Source of the DNA: Pseudorhizobium endolithicum
GTDB lineage: Bacteria > Pseudomonadota > Alphaproteobacteria > Rhizobiales > Rhizobiaceae
Direction of reading: 5' to 3'
Assembly: GCF_902153245.2 (NCBI RefSeq)
Contig: NZ_CABFWF030000018.1
Span: 1 to 64,000, forward strand
DNA length: 64,000 bases
Under the pieces are notes generated by a model. That model saw nothing but the letters and a program-made list of their open reading frames with translations, was not told where the DNA came from and did no database searches. Of the stretch, positions 1 through 8,893 are shown piece after piece; position 1 is the first letter of the stretch; each line of letters begins with the position of its first letter. Made by a program: the position numbers and the translations under genes.

Positions 1-232
1 AGCCTCCAATCCATTGATTGGGAACCTTGAATCCGATTTGCCGCAGCAAATCAACATGATCAATGGGTTTCGACCCTAATTTTGATCAAGTGCCTAGGGG
101 ATAGTAACGAACAAATCCAGGCTACGATCCATCACCTTCTATACTGACGGACGACGGGGCCGGCACAGGCGAAAGCAGGCATTAACCTGCATACGGTAGT
201 ACAACCTGTGATGATGAGGGAAAGGGGCGAGC
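1..232. other. Leader region with no gene seen
   Basis: No open frame here looks coding; the short frames are shadows. A small hairpin lies at the very start (CCAATC at 6-11 pairing with GATTGG at 16-21). A possible promoter for the downstream signalling gene is listed separately. The preceding gene lies outside the window. Confidence 0.5.
82..110 (+). promoter_or_regulatory. Weak candidate promoter for the GGDEF/EAL gene
   Basis: TTGATC at 82-87, a 17-base spacer, then TAACGA at 105-110. The fit to a housekeeping promoter is only partial, and it leaves a leader of about 115 bases before the TTG start at 233. Confidence 0.25.
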
Positions 233-3200
233 TTGAGAGCCGGCAAACCGCTGCATGCGCATTCTGAGCCGATGTCGAAGCGGCCCGCTTTTCTTGCCCT
301 CGCGGTAGCCGCAACCGCCGTTGCCGTGATGCTGCTGGCCACCTACCTCGACAAGCGGCATCAGCAGCAATATCAGGCGGAGCTGCGTTCGGCCGCCGAG
401 AAGGCGGCGGTAAGCGCGGCCCGCCAGTTGCAGTCCGAGATCAGGGACAAGCTGGCATCCGCGAACCGTCTGGGCCTCGCCTATGCATCGCATGCCGGCG
501 GAGACCACGACCTCTTCCGCTTCTATGCCGAGCAGGAATTGCTGGACAGCCCGGAGGTCGTGGCAGTGGCGATCGCGCCGGGGTTTGAACTCAGCACGCT
601 GTTCAGCCGTCCCGACAGCTCGGGCATCGATACCCTCGACGAGGACAAGTTCGCGGAAGACATACGCTCTCGACGGACACTGCAGTCCCCGTCCATCGAG
701 ACCGGGTTCAACAGCGGCCAGCTTACGCTCGTTCATACGGTCGATACCGCCGACCGTTCGGAACCGTCGCGGGCGGCCGTGGCTCTGGTACTCGACAAGA
801 AGAGGATCATGGCCGATGCGGGTGTGGGCGCCGCTGACCGGTCCAGCCGCGCGCACCTGACGAACCTCGACTGGTTCGAGGTTGCGCTACGGGATCTCAG
901 CGCGGTGAGGGACCAGATATTCTTCGGCGATCCCGCTATCGAAGACCGGGATCCGATCCGGTGGCATGTGACCGTCGGCAACAATATCTGGCAGATCCTG
1001 ATTGCGCCGACGGCCGGCTGGAACGTCATCGCACCCGATCAGACCGAATATCGTTTCCAACTGGCCCTCGGCGGACTGGCCCTCATCATCCCGATCCTGA
1101 TGGCAAGCGTGCTGATCGGGGAGCGCAACCGCAATATCGTGACACTGCAGACGCGCGAGGCCAATCTCCTGGAGTTGTCGCAGCGCTTCAATCTTGCCAT
1201 GGAAGCCTCCAACATCGGCATCTGGGAAGTCACCGACGACGGCCATCACCTGTTCTGGGACAACCGGGCCGCCGCTCTCCACGGCTGTGCGGAGGGCGAT
1301 TTCAACAACCGGCTGGAGGACTGGTACGGGGCGATCTATCCGGAGGACCGGACGGTCGCCGAAGTCCACTTCTTCACATGCATCTGCGCAAAACACGCCT
1401 GCACCGAGACCTACCGCGTTGCAACGTCGGCCGGGGCCGTCCGCTATCTTCGCTCCGCAGGTGCGGCCTATCGCAATCCCGATGGAAGCGTCCGCACGAC
1501 CGGCATCGTCTGGGACGTGACGTCCGACATGCTGATGACGCAGACGCTGCGCGACGCCAAGGCTGTGAGCGACATCAAGAACGCCGAACTGGAACTAGCG
1601 CTCGACGAGCTTTCGAAGCGCGAGCAGGAACTGGAGGAACTCTCCCACAAGCTGGATCTGGCGCTGGCTTCCTACAAGTGCGGCATATGGGAATTCGACC
1701 CGGCATCCGGCGTCGAGCGCTGGGACGAACGGATGTGCCAGCTCTATGGAATCCCTTATACGGACGGCTTCATCTCGCAGAAGACGTGGTTCGATCTTCT
1801 GCACCCCGAGGACCGCGCAATCGCCCGCCAGATCGCCTCGCGCTTCAAGCAGACCAATATCCAGGACTCGCTGGTGGTCCGTGTTCCGCAGGCGGACGGC
1901 AGCCTGCGCTACATCCGCTCCGTCGGCCAGCTCCAGGTCGATCGCGAGGGCCGCCGGAAGATCATCGGCATCGCCTTCGACGTTACCGAGGATGCCATGC
2001 TGACCGCCGAACTGAAGGCGGCCAAGGCGGAATCGGACGCAAAGAACGCCGAACTGGAGCTCGCCAAGAACCGCATCGAGCACAATGCGCTGCACGACCC
2101 GCTGACCGGCCTGGGCAACAGGCGCAAGCTGGACATGGAGCTCGACCAGTTGTCGCGGCAGAGTGCCACCAGGCGGCTGAAGTTCGCGATCCTTCACCTC
2201 GATCTCGACCGGTTCAAGCAGATCAACGACACGCTGGGCCATGCGGCGGGGGACGCGATGCTCGTCTACGCCTCGGACGTGCTGTCGCGCAATGTCCGGC
2301 CGTGCGACGTCGTCGCCCGCATCGGCGGCGACGAGTTCGTCATTCTGATGCCCGAGGGAGGCGAAACCGAAGACGTGGCGCAGCTCGCGGCCCGCATCAT
2401 CCATGAATTGCGCCAGCCGATCGACTTCGAGGGATTTTCCTGCCGTTGCGGCGTCTCGATCGGCATCGCCCAGGGGCACGGCATCAACATCGACGCCCGG
2501 CGGGTTCTGGTGAATGCCGACATCGCGCTCTACCGGGCGAAGGCGATGGGGCGAAACCGCTACGAGTTCTTCACGCAAAATCTTCAGGCGGAAATCATCA
2601 GCCACAAGCGCACCGCCGACGATCTGCTCGCGGGCATCGAGAACCACGAATTCGTGACCTGGTACCAGCCGCAGTTCGATGCCCAGACGAACCTGCTGAC
2701 CGGCGTTGAGGCACTTGTGCGGTGGAACCACCCGCATTTGGGCATTCTTGCGCCCGACCGCTTCCTCAAGATCGCGGAAGACCTGAACGTTGCCGCAACG
2801 ATGGACCAGATCGTCCTCGAAACCGTGCTGCGGGATCAGGCCCGGTGGGCGGAAATGGGGATCGAGGTCCCGAGGGTGTCGGTCAACGTCTCTTCCCGCC
2901 GGCTGCACGACGAGAACCTCATCGACAGCCTGAAGGCGCTGCAGATCCGCCGCAACCGGATTTCGTTCGAACTGGTCGAATCGATTTTCCTGGACGAGCA
3001 CGAAGATATCGTCGCCGGCAATCTCGAAGAGATCAGGAAGCTCGGCATCGACATCGAGATCGACGACTTCGGGACGGGCCACACCTCGATCGTCGGGCTC
3101 CTGAAGCTGAAGCCACAGCGGCTGAAGATCGACCGCCAGTTGGTGATGCCGATCCTGCATTCGCCGCAGGAGCGGGCACTCGTACGGTCGATCATCGACA

Positions 3201-3376
3201 TTGCCCGTTCGCTCGGCGTCGAGACGGTGGCGGAGGGTGTCGAGACCATGCAGCACGCCGCACTGGTGCGCGAACTCGGATGCGACCTCCTGCAGGGCTA
3301 CGCCTTTGCGAGGCCGTTGCCGTTCGCCGATTTCACGCAGGCGGCCCGCTCCGGCTGGACCAGGGCGGCAGCCTGA
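233..3376 (+). CDS. CHASE/PAS/PAS/GGDEF/EAL cyclic-di-GMP signalling protein
   Basis: Inner-membrane protein of 1047 residues likely to make and/or degrade cyclic di-GMP. An N-terminal membrane helix (about 18-38) and a second (about 278-297) flank a periplasmic sensor region resembling a CHASE domain. Two PAS/PAC domains follow (about 315-430 and 470-590), then GGDEF (about 615-785) and EAL (about 800-1040). The GGDEF signature is intact at 698-702, with an RPCD inhibitory-site motif five residues upstream. The EAL motif is at 826-828, and the other EAL catalytic signatures (SVNVS, FELVES, DDFG, LKID, VAEGVE, LQGY) are all readable. So neither half looks dead; net direction cannot be predicted. 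The TTG start is chosen because AGGGGCGA sits at good spacing; an in-frame ATG at 272 has no clear ribosome site. The signal sensed is unknown. Confidence 0.9.
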   Translation: MRAGKPLHAHSEPMSKRPAFLALAVAATAVAVMLLATYLDKRHQQQYQAELRSAAEKAAVSAARQLQSEIRDKLASANRLGLAYASHAGGDHDLFRFYAEQELLDSPEVVAVAIAPGFELSTLFSRPDSSGIDTLDEDKFAEDIRSRRTLQSPSIETGFNSGQLTLVHTVDTADRSEPSRAAVALVLDKKRIMADAGVGAADRSSRAHLTNLDWFEVALRDLSAVRDQIFFGDPAIEDRDPIRWHVTVGNNIWQILIAPTAGWNVIAPDQTEYRFQLALGGLALIIPILMASVLIGERNRNIVTLQTREANLLELSQRFNLAMEASNIGIWEVTDDGHHLFWDNRAAALHGCAEGDFNNRLEDWYGAIYPEDRTVAEVHFFTCICAKHACTETYRVATSAGAVRYLRSAGAAYRNPDGSVRTTGIVWDVTSDMLMTQTLRDAKAVSDIKNAELELALDELSKREQELEELSHKLDLALASYKCGIWEFDPASGVERWDERMCQLYGIPYTDGFISQKTWFDLLHPEDRAIARQIASRFKQTNIQDSLVVRVPQADGSLRYIRSVGQLQVDREGRRKIIGIAFDVTEDAMLTAELKAAKAESDAKNAELELAKNRIEHNALHDPLTGLGNRRKLDMELDQLSRQSATRRLKFAILHLDLDRFKQINDTLGHAAGDAMLVYASDVLSRNVRPCDVVARIGGDEFVILMPEGGETEDVAQLAARIIHELRQPIDFEGFSCRCGVSIGIAQGHGINIDARRVLVNADIALYRAKAMGRNRYEFFTQNLQAEIISHKRTADDLLAGIENHEFVTWYQPQFDAQTNLLTGVEALVRWNHPHLGILAPDRFLKIAEDLNVAATMDQIVLETVLRDQARWAEMGIEVPRVSVNVSSRRLHDENLIDSLKALQIRRNRISFELVESIFLDEHEDIVAGNLEEIRKLGIDIEIDDFGTGHTSIVGLLKLKPQRLKIDRQLVMPILHSPQERALVRSIIDIARSLGVETVAEGVETMQHAALVRELGCDLLQGYAFARPLPFADFTQAARSGWTRAAA

Positions 3377-3473
3377 CGGGTGAGCGGGAAAGAGGACTTG
3401 TCGCCCGGCGCCGATTTCCATAAGACAGCCGCATCAGGAGCGGCAGAGGCCGGTCCTTAACGAGCGGCCCGGT

Positions 3474-4571
3474 ATGTCTCACAACACGTTCGGTCATCTT
3501 TTCCGCGTCACCACCTGGGGCGAGAGCCACGGCCCCGCCCTCGGCTGCGTGGTCGACGGCTGCCCTCCCGGCCTGCGGCTGACGCTCTCCGAAATCCAGA
3601 ACTGGATGGACAAGCGCAAGCCCGGACAATCACGCTTCGTGACCCAGCGGCGCGAGGACGATATCGTCAAGGTCCTGTCGGGCGTGATGCTCGCCGAGGA
3701 CGGCGAGACGATGATCACCACCGGCACGCCGATCTCCATGCTGATCGAGAACACGGACCAGCGTTCGAAGGACTACGGTGAAATCGCAAGGCGCTACCGG
3801 CCGGGGCATGCCGACTATGCCTACGACGTCAAGTACGGCATCCGCGATTATCGCGGCGGCGGCCGTTCCTCCGCCCGAGAGACGGCCGCCCGCGTGGCAG
3901 CCGGCGCGGTGGCGCGGAAGGTCGTCCCCGGGCTCGTCGTGCGGGGCGCCCTGGTTCAGATCGGCAAGCACAAGATCGACCGTGCCAACTGGGACTGGGC
4001 GGAAGTCGACCGCAATCCCTTCTTCGCGCCCGACCCTGCGATCGTTCCCGTCTGGGAGGAGTATCTGGATTCCATCCGCAAGTCGGGCTCGTCTATCGGC
4101 GCCGTGGTCGAGGTCGTGGCGGAGAACGTACCGGCCGGGCTGGGAGCACCGATCTACGGCAAGCTCGACCAGGACATCGCCTCCCTGCTGATGTCGATCA
4201 ATGCGGTAAAGGGTGTCGAGATCGGCGACGGGTTCGCAACCGCGGAACTCTCCGGCGAGGAGAATGCCGACGAAATGCGCATGGGCAATGACGGCAGGCC
4301 GCTGTTCCTCTCCAACCATGCGGGCGGCATCCTCGGCGGCATCTCCACCGGCCAGCCGGTGGTAGCACGCTTCGCCATCAAGCCGACCTCCTCCATCCTC
4401 ACGGAGCGGCAGTCGATCGACGCCGACGGCAACAATGTCGACGTGCGCACCAAGGGCCGGCACGACCCCTGCGTCGGCATCCGCGCCGTGCCGATCGGCG
4501 AAGCCATGGTCGCCTGTGCGATCGCCGACCACTACCTCCGCGACCGGGCACAGACCGGCCGGCAGCGATAA
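3474..4571 (+). CDS. aroC: Chorismate synthase
   Basis: Cytosolic enzyme turning 5-enolpyruvylshikimate-3-phosphate into chorismate with reduced FMN, the last common step of aromatic amino acid synthesis. At 365 residues it has normal family length. The N-terminal signature [18 protein letters not shown] is complete. The middle signature ([14 protein letters not shown]) and the C-terminal [17 protein letters not shown] are also present. It starts 97 bases after the signalling gene and lies 12 bases ahead of ribBA, whose ribosome site overlaps its stop region, so the two are probably co-transcribed. Chorismate synthase needs FMN, which makes the pairing with a riboflavin gene sensible. Confidence 0.97.
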   Translation: MSHNTFGHLFRVTTWGESHGPALGCVVDGCPPGLRLTLSEIQNWMDKRKPGQSRFVTQRREDDIVKVLSGVMLAEDGETMITTGTPISMLIENTDQRSKDYGEIARRYRPGHADYAYDVKYGIRDYRGGGRSSARETAARVAAGAVARKVVPGLVVRGALVQIGKHKIDRANWDWAEVDRNPFFAPDPAIVPVWEEYLDSIRKSGSSIGAVVEVVAENVPAGLGAPIYGKLDQDIASLLMSINAVKGVEIGDGFATAELSGEENADEMRMGNDGRPLFLSNHAGGILGGISTGQPVVARFAIKPTSSILTERQSIDADGNNVDVRTKGRHDPCVGIRAVPIGEAMVACAIADHYLRDRAQTGRQR

Positions 4572-4583
4572 GGATCTCTCCCC

Positions 4584-5684
4584 ATGGCCTATGACCAGAA
4601 ACGCGTCGTGGACGCCATCCGTGCCTTCGAGGCCGGCGAGATCGTGGTCGTCACCGATGACGACGACCGCGAGAACGAGGGCGACCTGATCGTCGCCGCC
4701 GTCCACTGCACGGCCGAGAAGATGGCCTTCATCGTTCGCCACACCTCCGGGATCGTCTGCGCGCCGATGCCGCGCGAGGAAGCCAAGCGGCTCAACCTCA
4801 ATGCCATGGTGGCGGAAAACGACAGCGCGCATACCACGGCCTTCACAGTGACCGTCGACTTCAAGCACGGCACGACGACAGGCATTTCGGCGGAGGACCG
4901 GACGCTGACGGTCCGCAACCTCGCCAATCCCAATGCCGGTCCTGCCGATTTCGTCCGCCCGGGCCATATCTTCCCGCTCATCGCCCGCGAGGGCGGCGTG
5001 CTGATGCGCTCGGGACACACCGAAGCCGCGGTCGACCTCTGCAAGCTGGCCGGCCTGCCCCCCATCGGCGTGATCTGCGAACTCGTCAACGACGACGGCA
5101 CGGTCATGCGGGGACTGCAAGTGGCGGACTTTGCCGAGAAGAACGGCCTGAAGCAGGTTTCCGTCGCCGACCTCATCGCCTACCGGCAGCGCAAGGAAAC
5201 ACTGATCGAGCTGCAGTCAACCTTCGACGTCGACACCCGGTTCGGCAAGGCGAAGGGACATGCCTATTCCCTGCCGTGGGATCCGATGCAGCATGTCGCC
5301 ATCGTCTTCGGCGACATCCGCGACGGGGTCGACATCCCGGTTCGCCTGCACCTGGAAAACGTGGCAGCCGATGTGTTCGGCGCCCACCACCCGGTCGAGA
5401 CCTATATGGAGAAGATCGCCTCCGAGGGCCGCGGCGTCATCATCTACCTGCGGGAAGGCTCCGTCGGCGTCGGCCAGAAGGATCACGGGCGCAAGCACCG
5501 CCAGGACCAGGAAGCGCACGAGCAGGCCAAGGCGCGCGAAAGCGAATGGCTGGAGATCGGCCTCGGCGCGCAGATCCTCAAGGACCTCGGCATCACTTCC
5601 ATCAAGCTTCTGACCCGCAGCGAGCGGCACTATGTCGGCCTCGAAGGTTTCGGCATCCGTATCGCAGAGACGGTGATCTGCTGA
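4584..5684 (+). CDS. ribBA: 3,4-dihydroxy-2-butanone-4-phosphate synthase with degenerate cyclohydrolase II half (RibBA type)
   Basis: The N-terminal half (about 1-200) is a DHBP synthase, which makes the four-carbon precursor of riboflavin from ribulose 5-phosphate. Its acidic loop DDDDRENEGDL, HTSGIVCAPM and the TEAAVDLCKLAG region are intact. The C-terminal half (about 205-366) aligns with GTP cyclohydrolase II over its length, but the zinc-binding cysteines are gone: the usual SEC and RCDCG positions read LEN and AHHPVE. The EGRNIGL catalytic stretch reads EGSVGVG. It therefore probably supplies only RibB activity, with a separate ribA elsewhere (inference). A ribosome site AAGGA precedes the ATG. 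Confidence 0.9.
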   Translation: MAYDQKRVVDAIRAFEAGEIVVVTDDDDRENEGDLIVAAVHCTAEKMAFIVRHTSGIVCAPMPREEAKRLNLNAMVAENDSAHTTAFTVTVDFKHGTTTGISAEDRTLTVRNLANPNAGPADFVRPGHIFPLIAREGGVLMRSGHTEAAVDLCKLAGLPPIGVICELVNDDGTVMRGLQVADFAEKNGLKQVSVADLIAYRQRKETLIELQSTFDVDTRFGKAKGHAYSLPWDPMQHVAIVFGDIRDGVDIPVRLHLENVAADVFGAHHPVETYMEKIASEGRGVIIYLREGSVGVGQKDHGRKHRQDQEAHEQAKARESEWLEIGLGAQILKDLGITSIKLLTRSERHYVGLEGFGIRIAETVIC

Positions 5685-5693
5685 GACTTGATG

Positions 5694-5712
5694 CGCCACC
5701 GCGATTGTGGCG
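5694..5712. terminator. Weak hairpin between convergent ribBA and RES genes
   Basis: CGCCAC (5694-5699) pairs with GTGGCG (5707-5712) around a seven-base loop, in the 29-base gap between two converging genes. There is no T-run, so it is only a candidate. Confidence 0.3.
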
Positions 5713-5713
5713 G

Positions 5714-6409
5714 CTAGGCACCGATAGGGCCCTCTACAGCCGGTGACGGATCACCGGCCCAAATCAGCCTGTAGACATCCCCCTGGCGGACGGATTGAAC
5801 CGCGGCAGGCCGCAGCACCGCGAAGCAAGTGCCTCCGGGGTGACGAACCGAGGGGTAGATGATGCCGTTCAACCCTTGTGCACGAGCCTGGGCGGCAAGG
5901 GTATTTCCTTCGCGATAGCCGATTTCCTTGTCCCGATGGAGCGCCGGGTGGCGGGGTAATGGCCGCAGATCCAGGAAGTCTCCGGACAGGCTGCAGAACA
6001 TCTCCGCATACTCCACGACCGCTTCGAAGCGGCCGGTCCGGGCCAGGAACTCCGTCATGTGGAAGGTGATTTCGGCAAGGCAGGTTTCGACGTCGAGTGC
6101 CGCATACCAGGCGCCTCGATTTTCCCCGTTGAAGCGGTTCGGCTCGCGTGGCTTAGCGTAGGCGAAGCTCGCATTGATGAAATGTGCATGCGGGACGTCG
6201 TAGACGAGTTCATGCGCGCCGAGGCCGGAGATGCCGGTACTTTCCGCAATGCTGCGGCTGCTGGTGGCGCCTTCGATTTCCGCCAGCTCGGCAAGCTCAT
6301 CCGCATCATCCACCAGGGGCGCCAGCACCGATTCCCGGAGCCTCGCCGTGGAGACCAGCCGCACCGTCCGCGAATAGGCCGTGGTGGTGACCGGCACGCC
6401 ATCGATCAC
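5714..6409 (-). CDS. RES-domain toxin of a RES-Xre toxin-antitoxin pair
   Basis: Protein of 231 residues with the RES fold (about 70-215). RES toxins of this class (the MbcT/ParT group) attack NAD+ or use it to modify targets, and are held in check by a DUF2384-type antitoxin. The diagnostic core NRFNGENRGAWYAALDVET, the following acidic AEITFH and the later YPSVR segment are visible; they supply the conserved Arg, Tyr, Glu and Ser. It starts with GTG three bases after the antitoxin stop, and GGAGG lies inside the end of the antitoxin gene, so translation is coupled. The NAD-directed activity is known for the family, not shown here. Confidence 0.88.
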   Translation of the reverse strand: MIDGVPVTTTAYSRTVRLVSTARLRESVLAPLVDDADELAELAEIEGATSSRSIAESTGISGLGAHELVYDVPHAHFINASFAYAKPREPNRFNGENRGAWYAALDVETCLAEITFHMTEFLARTGRFEAVVEYAEMFCSLSGDFLDLRPLPRHPALHRDKEIGYREGNTLAAQARAQGLNGIIYPSVRHPGGTCFAVLRPAAVQSVRQGDVYRLIWAGDPSPAVEGPIGA

Positions 6410-6412
6410 GGC

Positions 6413-6847
6413 TCAAAGGCCTCCGCGGACCGCGTCGATGTAGCGACGCACGTCCAGCATCAGCGGAATACCTCCTTCGATCATCGCCGCGACGGGCGGC
6501 CGGCCATCGAACAAGGGACCGGAATTTTCCAGCAAAGGCCAGCGATCCGCCATGCCATCGGCAAACAGCAGATGCAGCCCCTTGTAGATCCCGGTCAGGA
6601 CCGAAATGCGCGTCATCTGGTCCTGGCTCAGCGTCCGGCCCTCACCTCCCGGCTTCAGCCGGTCCCAGGTGCTCACCGACACGCCCAGCAGCGCAGCGGA
6701 CTGGGCGCCAGTGAGATCCCATTCCTCCACGAGACGCCGAAAGGCTTTGAGCGCCGTGGCAGAAAGCCGGACGCGATCCTCTTCCGATGCGAAGGTCTGG
6801 CGTTTCCGCGTGCTCTTCGGCGAAACAAGTTCCAGTGCGGTAGTCAT
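6413..6847 (-). CDS. Xre/MbcA/ParS-type antitoxin (DUF2384)
   Basis: A 144-residue antitoxin for the downstream RES toxin. A helix-turn-helix-like segment (LTGAQSAALLGVSVSTWDRL, about 50-70) precedes the C-terminal toxin-binding domain, which includes the LLFADGMADRWPLLEN and PLFDGRPPVAAMIEGG segments typical of DUF2384. It is the first gene of a two-gene operon read leftwards. Two related palindromes in its own promoter suggest autorepression. The chromosomal setting between ribBA and ycaQ looks like a single-locus insertion, but no mobile element borders it. Confidence 0.88.
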   Translation of the reverse strand: MTTALELVSPKSTRKRQTFASEEDRVRLSATALKAFRRLVEEWDLTGAQSAALLGVSVSTWDRLKPGGEGRTLSQDQMTRISVLTGIYKGLHLLFADGMADRWPLLENSGPLFDGRPPVAAMIEGGIPLMLDVRRYIDAVRGGL

Positions 6848-6854
6848 AGATGCT

Positions 6855-6901
6855 CCATCAGATGACGTGAGAGATATACATCATTTGATGGTGTATTCCA
6901 A
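6855..6901 (-). promoter_or_regulatory. Autoregulated promoter of the RES-Xre operon with two palindromic operators
   Basis: Read on the minus strand: -35 TTGGAA (6901-6896), a 17-base spacer, -10 TATATC (6878-6873). The palindrome CATCA-TT-TGATG (6879-6890) fills most of the spacer. A second copy with one mismatch (CATCAGATGACG, 6856-6867) lies 23 bases away, just before the start codon. This geometry would let an Xre-type repressor block both polymerase binding and escape. Confidence 0.6.
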
Positions 6902-6909
6902 TCCCCCCA

Positions 6910-8100
6910 TCAGGCACGCCAGCCCGGCAGGAAATTGACGCGCTCCACGCCGGCGAACTTGCCGACGCGCATCAGTTCCGCCTCCAACTTCTCCAGCCGG
7001 CCGCTCGACGCACGAACCCCACGCTCGAGCCAGAGACGCCTTACATCGAGCGTTCCTGTTCTGCGGTCGGCCTTCATGTCGATACGGCCGATCATCCGGT
7101 CACCTTCGAGCAACGGGAAGACGTAATAGCCGTACTGCCGCTTAGACTCGGGCACGAAAATCTCGATCCTGTAGCTGAAATTGAACAGCCGTTCGGCCCG
7201 GTTGCGGTCCCGCAGCAGAGGGTCGAAGGGGCTGAGCACGCGGACGCGGGCCGGCGGCTCCGGAACGTCGCCGAGGCGATCCGGAAAGCCGGCGAAGGCA
7301 TAGGCCGCGCGCGGTCGGCCGCCGTTGGCGCTCTCCACCAGCACCTCCGTCAGCTGGTCTCGGCGGCGCTCCACCCATTCCTTCGCCTCCTGCGGGGTCA
7401 CCAGGTCCCAGAAGGCGGCGATCTCGCCGGAGGTCGCAAACCCCAGCCGCTCCAGTGCGCTGCGGCAGGCCCAGTCCACGAACTCGTCGTGGCTCACTTG
7501 CGGCTCGTGGTGGCGGGCCGGCAGCACCCGCTCGGTCAGGTCATAGACCTTCTGAAAGTTCACCCGGCCGGCAATGGCGAGCTTGCCCGTGTGCCAGTAG
7601 TATTCGAGCGCGGTCTTGTTGGGATGCCAGTTCCACCATCCGCCGGATTTGTGCTCCTCGGCCTTCATTTCCCGGGCCATGATGGGCCCACCCTCGACGA
7701 TGCGCCGGTAGGTCTCCTCGAAGGCCTGGTCGAAATCCTCGCCCTGCCATTTGCGCCAGCGCTCGCCGATCACCGCTTCGCGGCGGCGGAAACGGTGCTT
7801 CCAGTAGCGGAAGAAAGCCGAAGGAATGACGGAGGCGTCATGCGTCCAGTGTTCGAAGAGCTCGCCATCCTTCTCCAGGAGATGCTGCAGGTGCTCGCGG
7901 CGGTAGGTCTGATTGCGGGAGAACAGGATCATGTGATGGGCGCGCTCGACGGTTGCGATACTGTCGATCTGCACGAAGCCCATCTTGTCGATCAGGCTCA
8001 ACAGGCCGGGCTTGTCGAGGCTGCGGGAGGGCGGCAGGGAAAGCCCCTGCCGCTCCAGGAAGATCTTGCGCGCCTGCTCGTTCGGGATGAGAATCGCCAT
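6910..8100 (-). CDS. YcaQ/AlkX-type winged-helix DNA glycosylase
   Basis: About 396 residues of the HTH_42/YcaQ family, whose studied members (E. coli YcaQ/AlkX, Streptomyces AlkZ) excise alkylated bases and unhook interstrand crosslinks. The catalytic motif appears as QID at residues 44-46 (the QxD form of the AlkX branch). The family segment VERAHHMILFSRNQTYRREHL follows. The C-terminal part contains the LSPFDPLLRDRNRAERLFNF block and a LEGDRMIGRIDMKADR block. I place the start at the ATG at 8100; an in-frame TTG at 8136 adds 12 residues but has no ribosome site. It is transcribed divergently from bioM, with about 110 bases between. Confidence 0.85.
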   Translation of the reverse strand: MAILIPNEQARKIFLERQGLSLPPSRSLDKPGLLSLIDKMGFVQIDSIATVERAHHMILFSRNQTYRREHLQHLLEKDGELFEHWTHDASVIPSAFFRYWKHRFRRREAVIGERWRKWQGEDFDQAFEETYRRIVEGGPIMAREMKAEEHKSGGWWNWHPNKTALEYYWHTGKLAIAGRVNFQKVYDLTERVLPARHHEPQVSHDEFVDWACRSALERLGFATSGEIAAFWDLVTPQEAKEWVERRRDQLTEVLVESANGGRPRAAYAFAGFPDRLGDVPEPPARVRVLSPFDPLLRDRNRAERLFNFSYRIEIFVPESKRQYGYYVFPLLEGDRMIGRIDMKADRRTGTLDVRRLWLERGVRASSGRLEKLEAELMRVGKFAGVERVNFLPGWRA

Positions 8101-8212
8101 GCGCGCAAGAGTAGGGCGATCGTCGTCCCACTTCAATGTTCACGTTCTGTTTTGCATTCCCCTCTCCCGGCATCCGGTCTATAGGAGCGCCAGCAAGCGA
8201 GGGGATGCGCGG

Positions 8213-8893
8213 GTGGACGTCAGATTCGATCAGGCAGGGACGAGCTTCGATGGCCGAACTGCCGTGCATCCGTTATCGCTCTCGTTGACGGAGCGCCGCA
8301 TCGGCATCATCGGATTGAACGGCTCCGGCAAGACGACATTCGCCCGAATGATCAACGGTCTGGTGCAGCCGAGCCAGGGCCGGGTGACGGTCAACGGGTT
8401 CGATACCGGCGCCGATGGCGAGGCGGTGCGCGGCCAGGTCGGCTTCATCTTCCAGAACCCGCAGAACCAGATCATCCTCCCGATCCTGCGCGAGGACATC
8501 GAGCTGGGACTGCGCGGCCGGAAGCTGACGCGAGGCCAGATGCAGGACAGGGTGAACGGAGTGCTTGCCCGTTTCAGCATCGGACATCTGGCGGACCGCC
8601 GCGTTCACGAGCTCTCCGGTGGCGAACTGCAACTCGCGGCGCTTGCATCGGTCCTGGTCACGGAGCCGCCGATCGTCATCCTGGACGAGCCGACGAACCA
8701 GCTCGACCTTCGCAACCGTACGCTGGTGGAGAGGACGCTGCGCGCACTCGACGAGGATGTGCTGGTGATCAGCCACGACCTTCCCCTGATCGAGGACTAC
8801 GACAGGGTGCTGCTTTTCCATGAAGGACGCATCGTGGCGGACGGCAGGCCGGAAGAGGTCGTCGCCGAATACCGGAAGATCGCCGTGTCATGA
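8213..8893 (+). CDS. bioM: Biotin transporter ATPase component BioM
   Basis: ATP-binding subunit (226 residues) of an energy-coupling-factor biotin importer acting on the inner face of the membrane. Walker A GLNGSGKTT, signature LSGGELQLAALAS, Walker B IVILDEPTNQLDL and the H-loop VISHD are all present. The GTG start at 8213 is chosen because GAGGGG lies eight bases upstream; longer in-frame extensions run into the divergent ycaQ region and do not look like protein. It overlaps bioN by ATGA, giving a tight bioM-bioN-bioY operon as known in Rhizobium. No BioR-type box was seen upstream. Confidence 0.93.
   Translation: MDVRFDQAGTSFDGRTAVHPLSLSLTERRIGIIGLNGSGKTTFARMINGLVQPSQGRVTVNGFDTGADGEAVRGQVGFIFQNPQNQIILPILREDIELGLRGRKLTRGQMQDRVNGVLARFSIGHLADRRVHELSGGELQLAALASVLVTEPPIVILDEPTNQLDLRNRTLVERTLRALDEDVLVISHDLPLIEDYDRVLLFHEGRIVADGRPEEVVAEYRKIAVS

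Noticed and set aside
1595..3421. Minus-strand 608-codon frame opposite the GGDEF/EAL gene
   Set aside because: Shadow of a real gene; no recognisable domain and no ribosome site.
4560..4600. FMN riboswitch ahead of ribBA
   Set aside because: Only 12 bases separate aroC and ribBA; there is no room for the aptamer.
7985..8212. N-terminal extension of BioM
   Set aside because: It runs antisense into ycaQ and its promoter, and does not resemble the ABC domain; GAGGGG supports the GTG at 8213.
8101..8212. BioR-type TTAT-CTATAA box upstream of bioMNY
   Set aside because: No such palindrome found; only an unspecific CTATAG is present.
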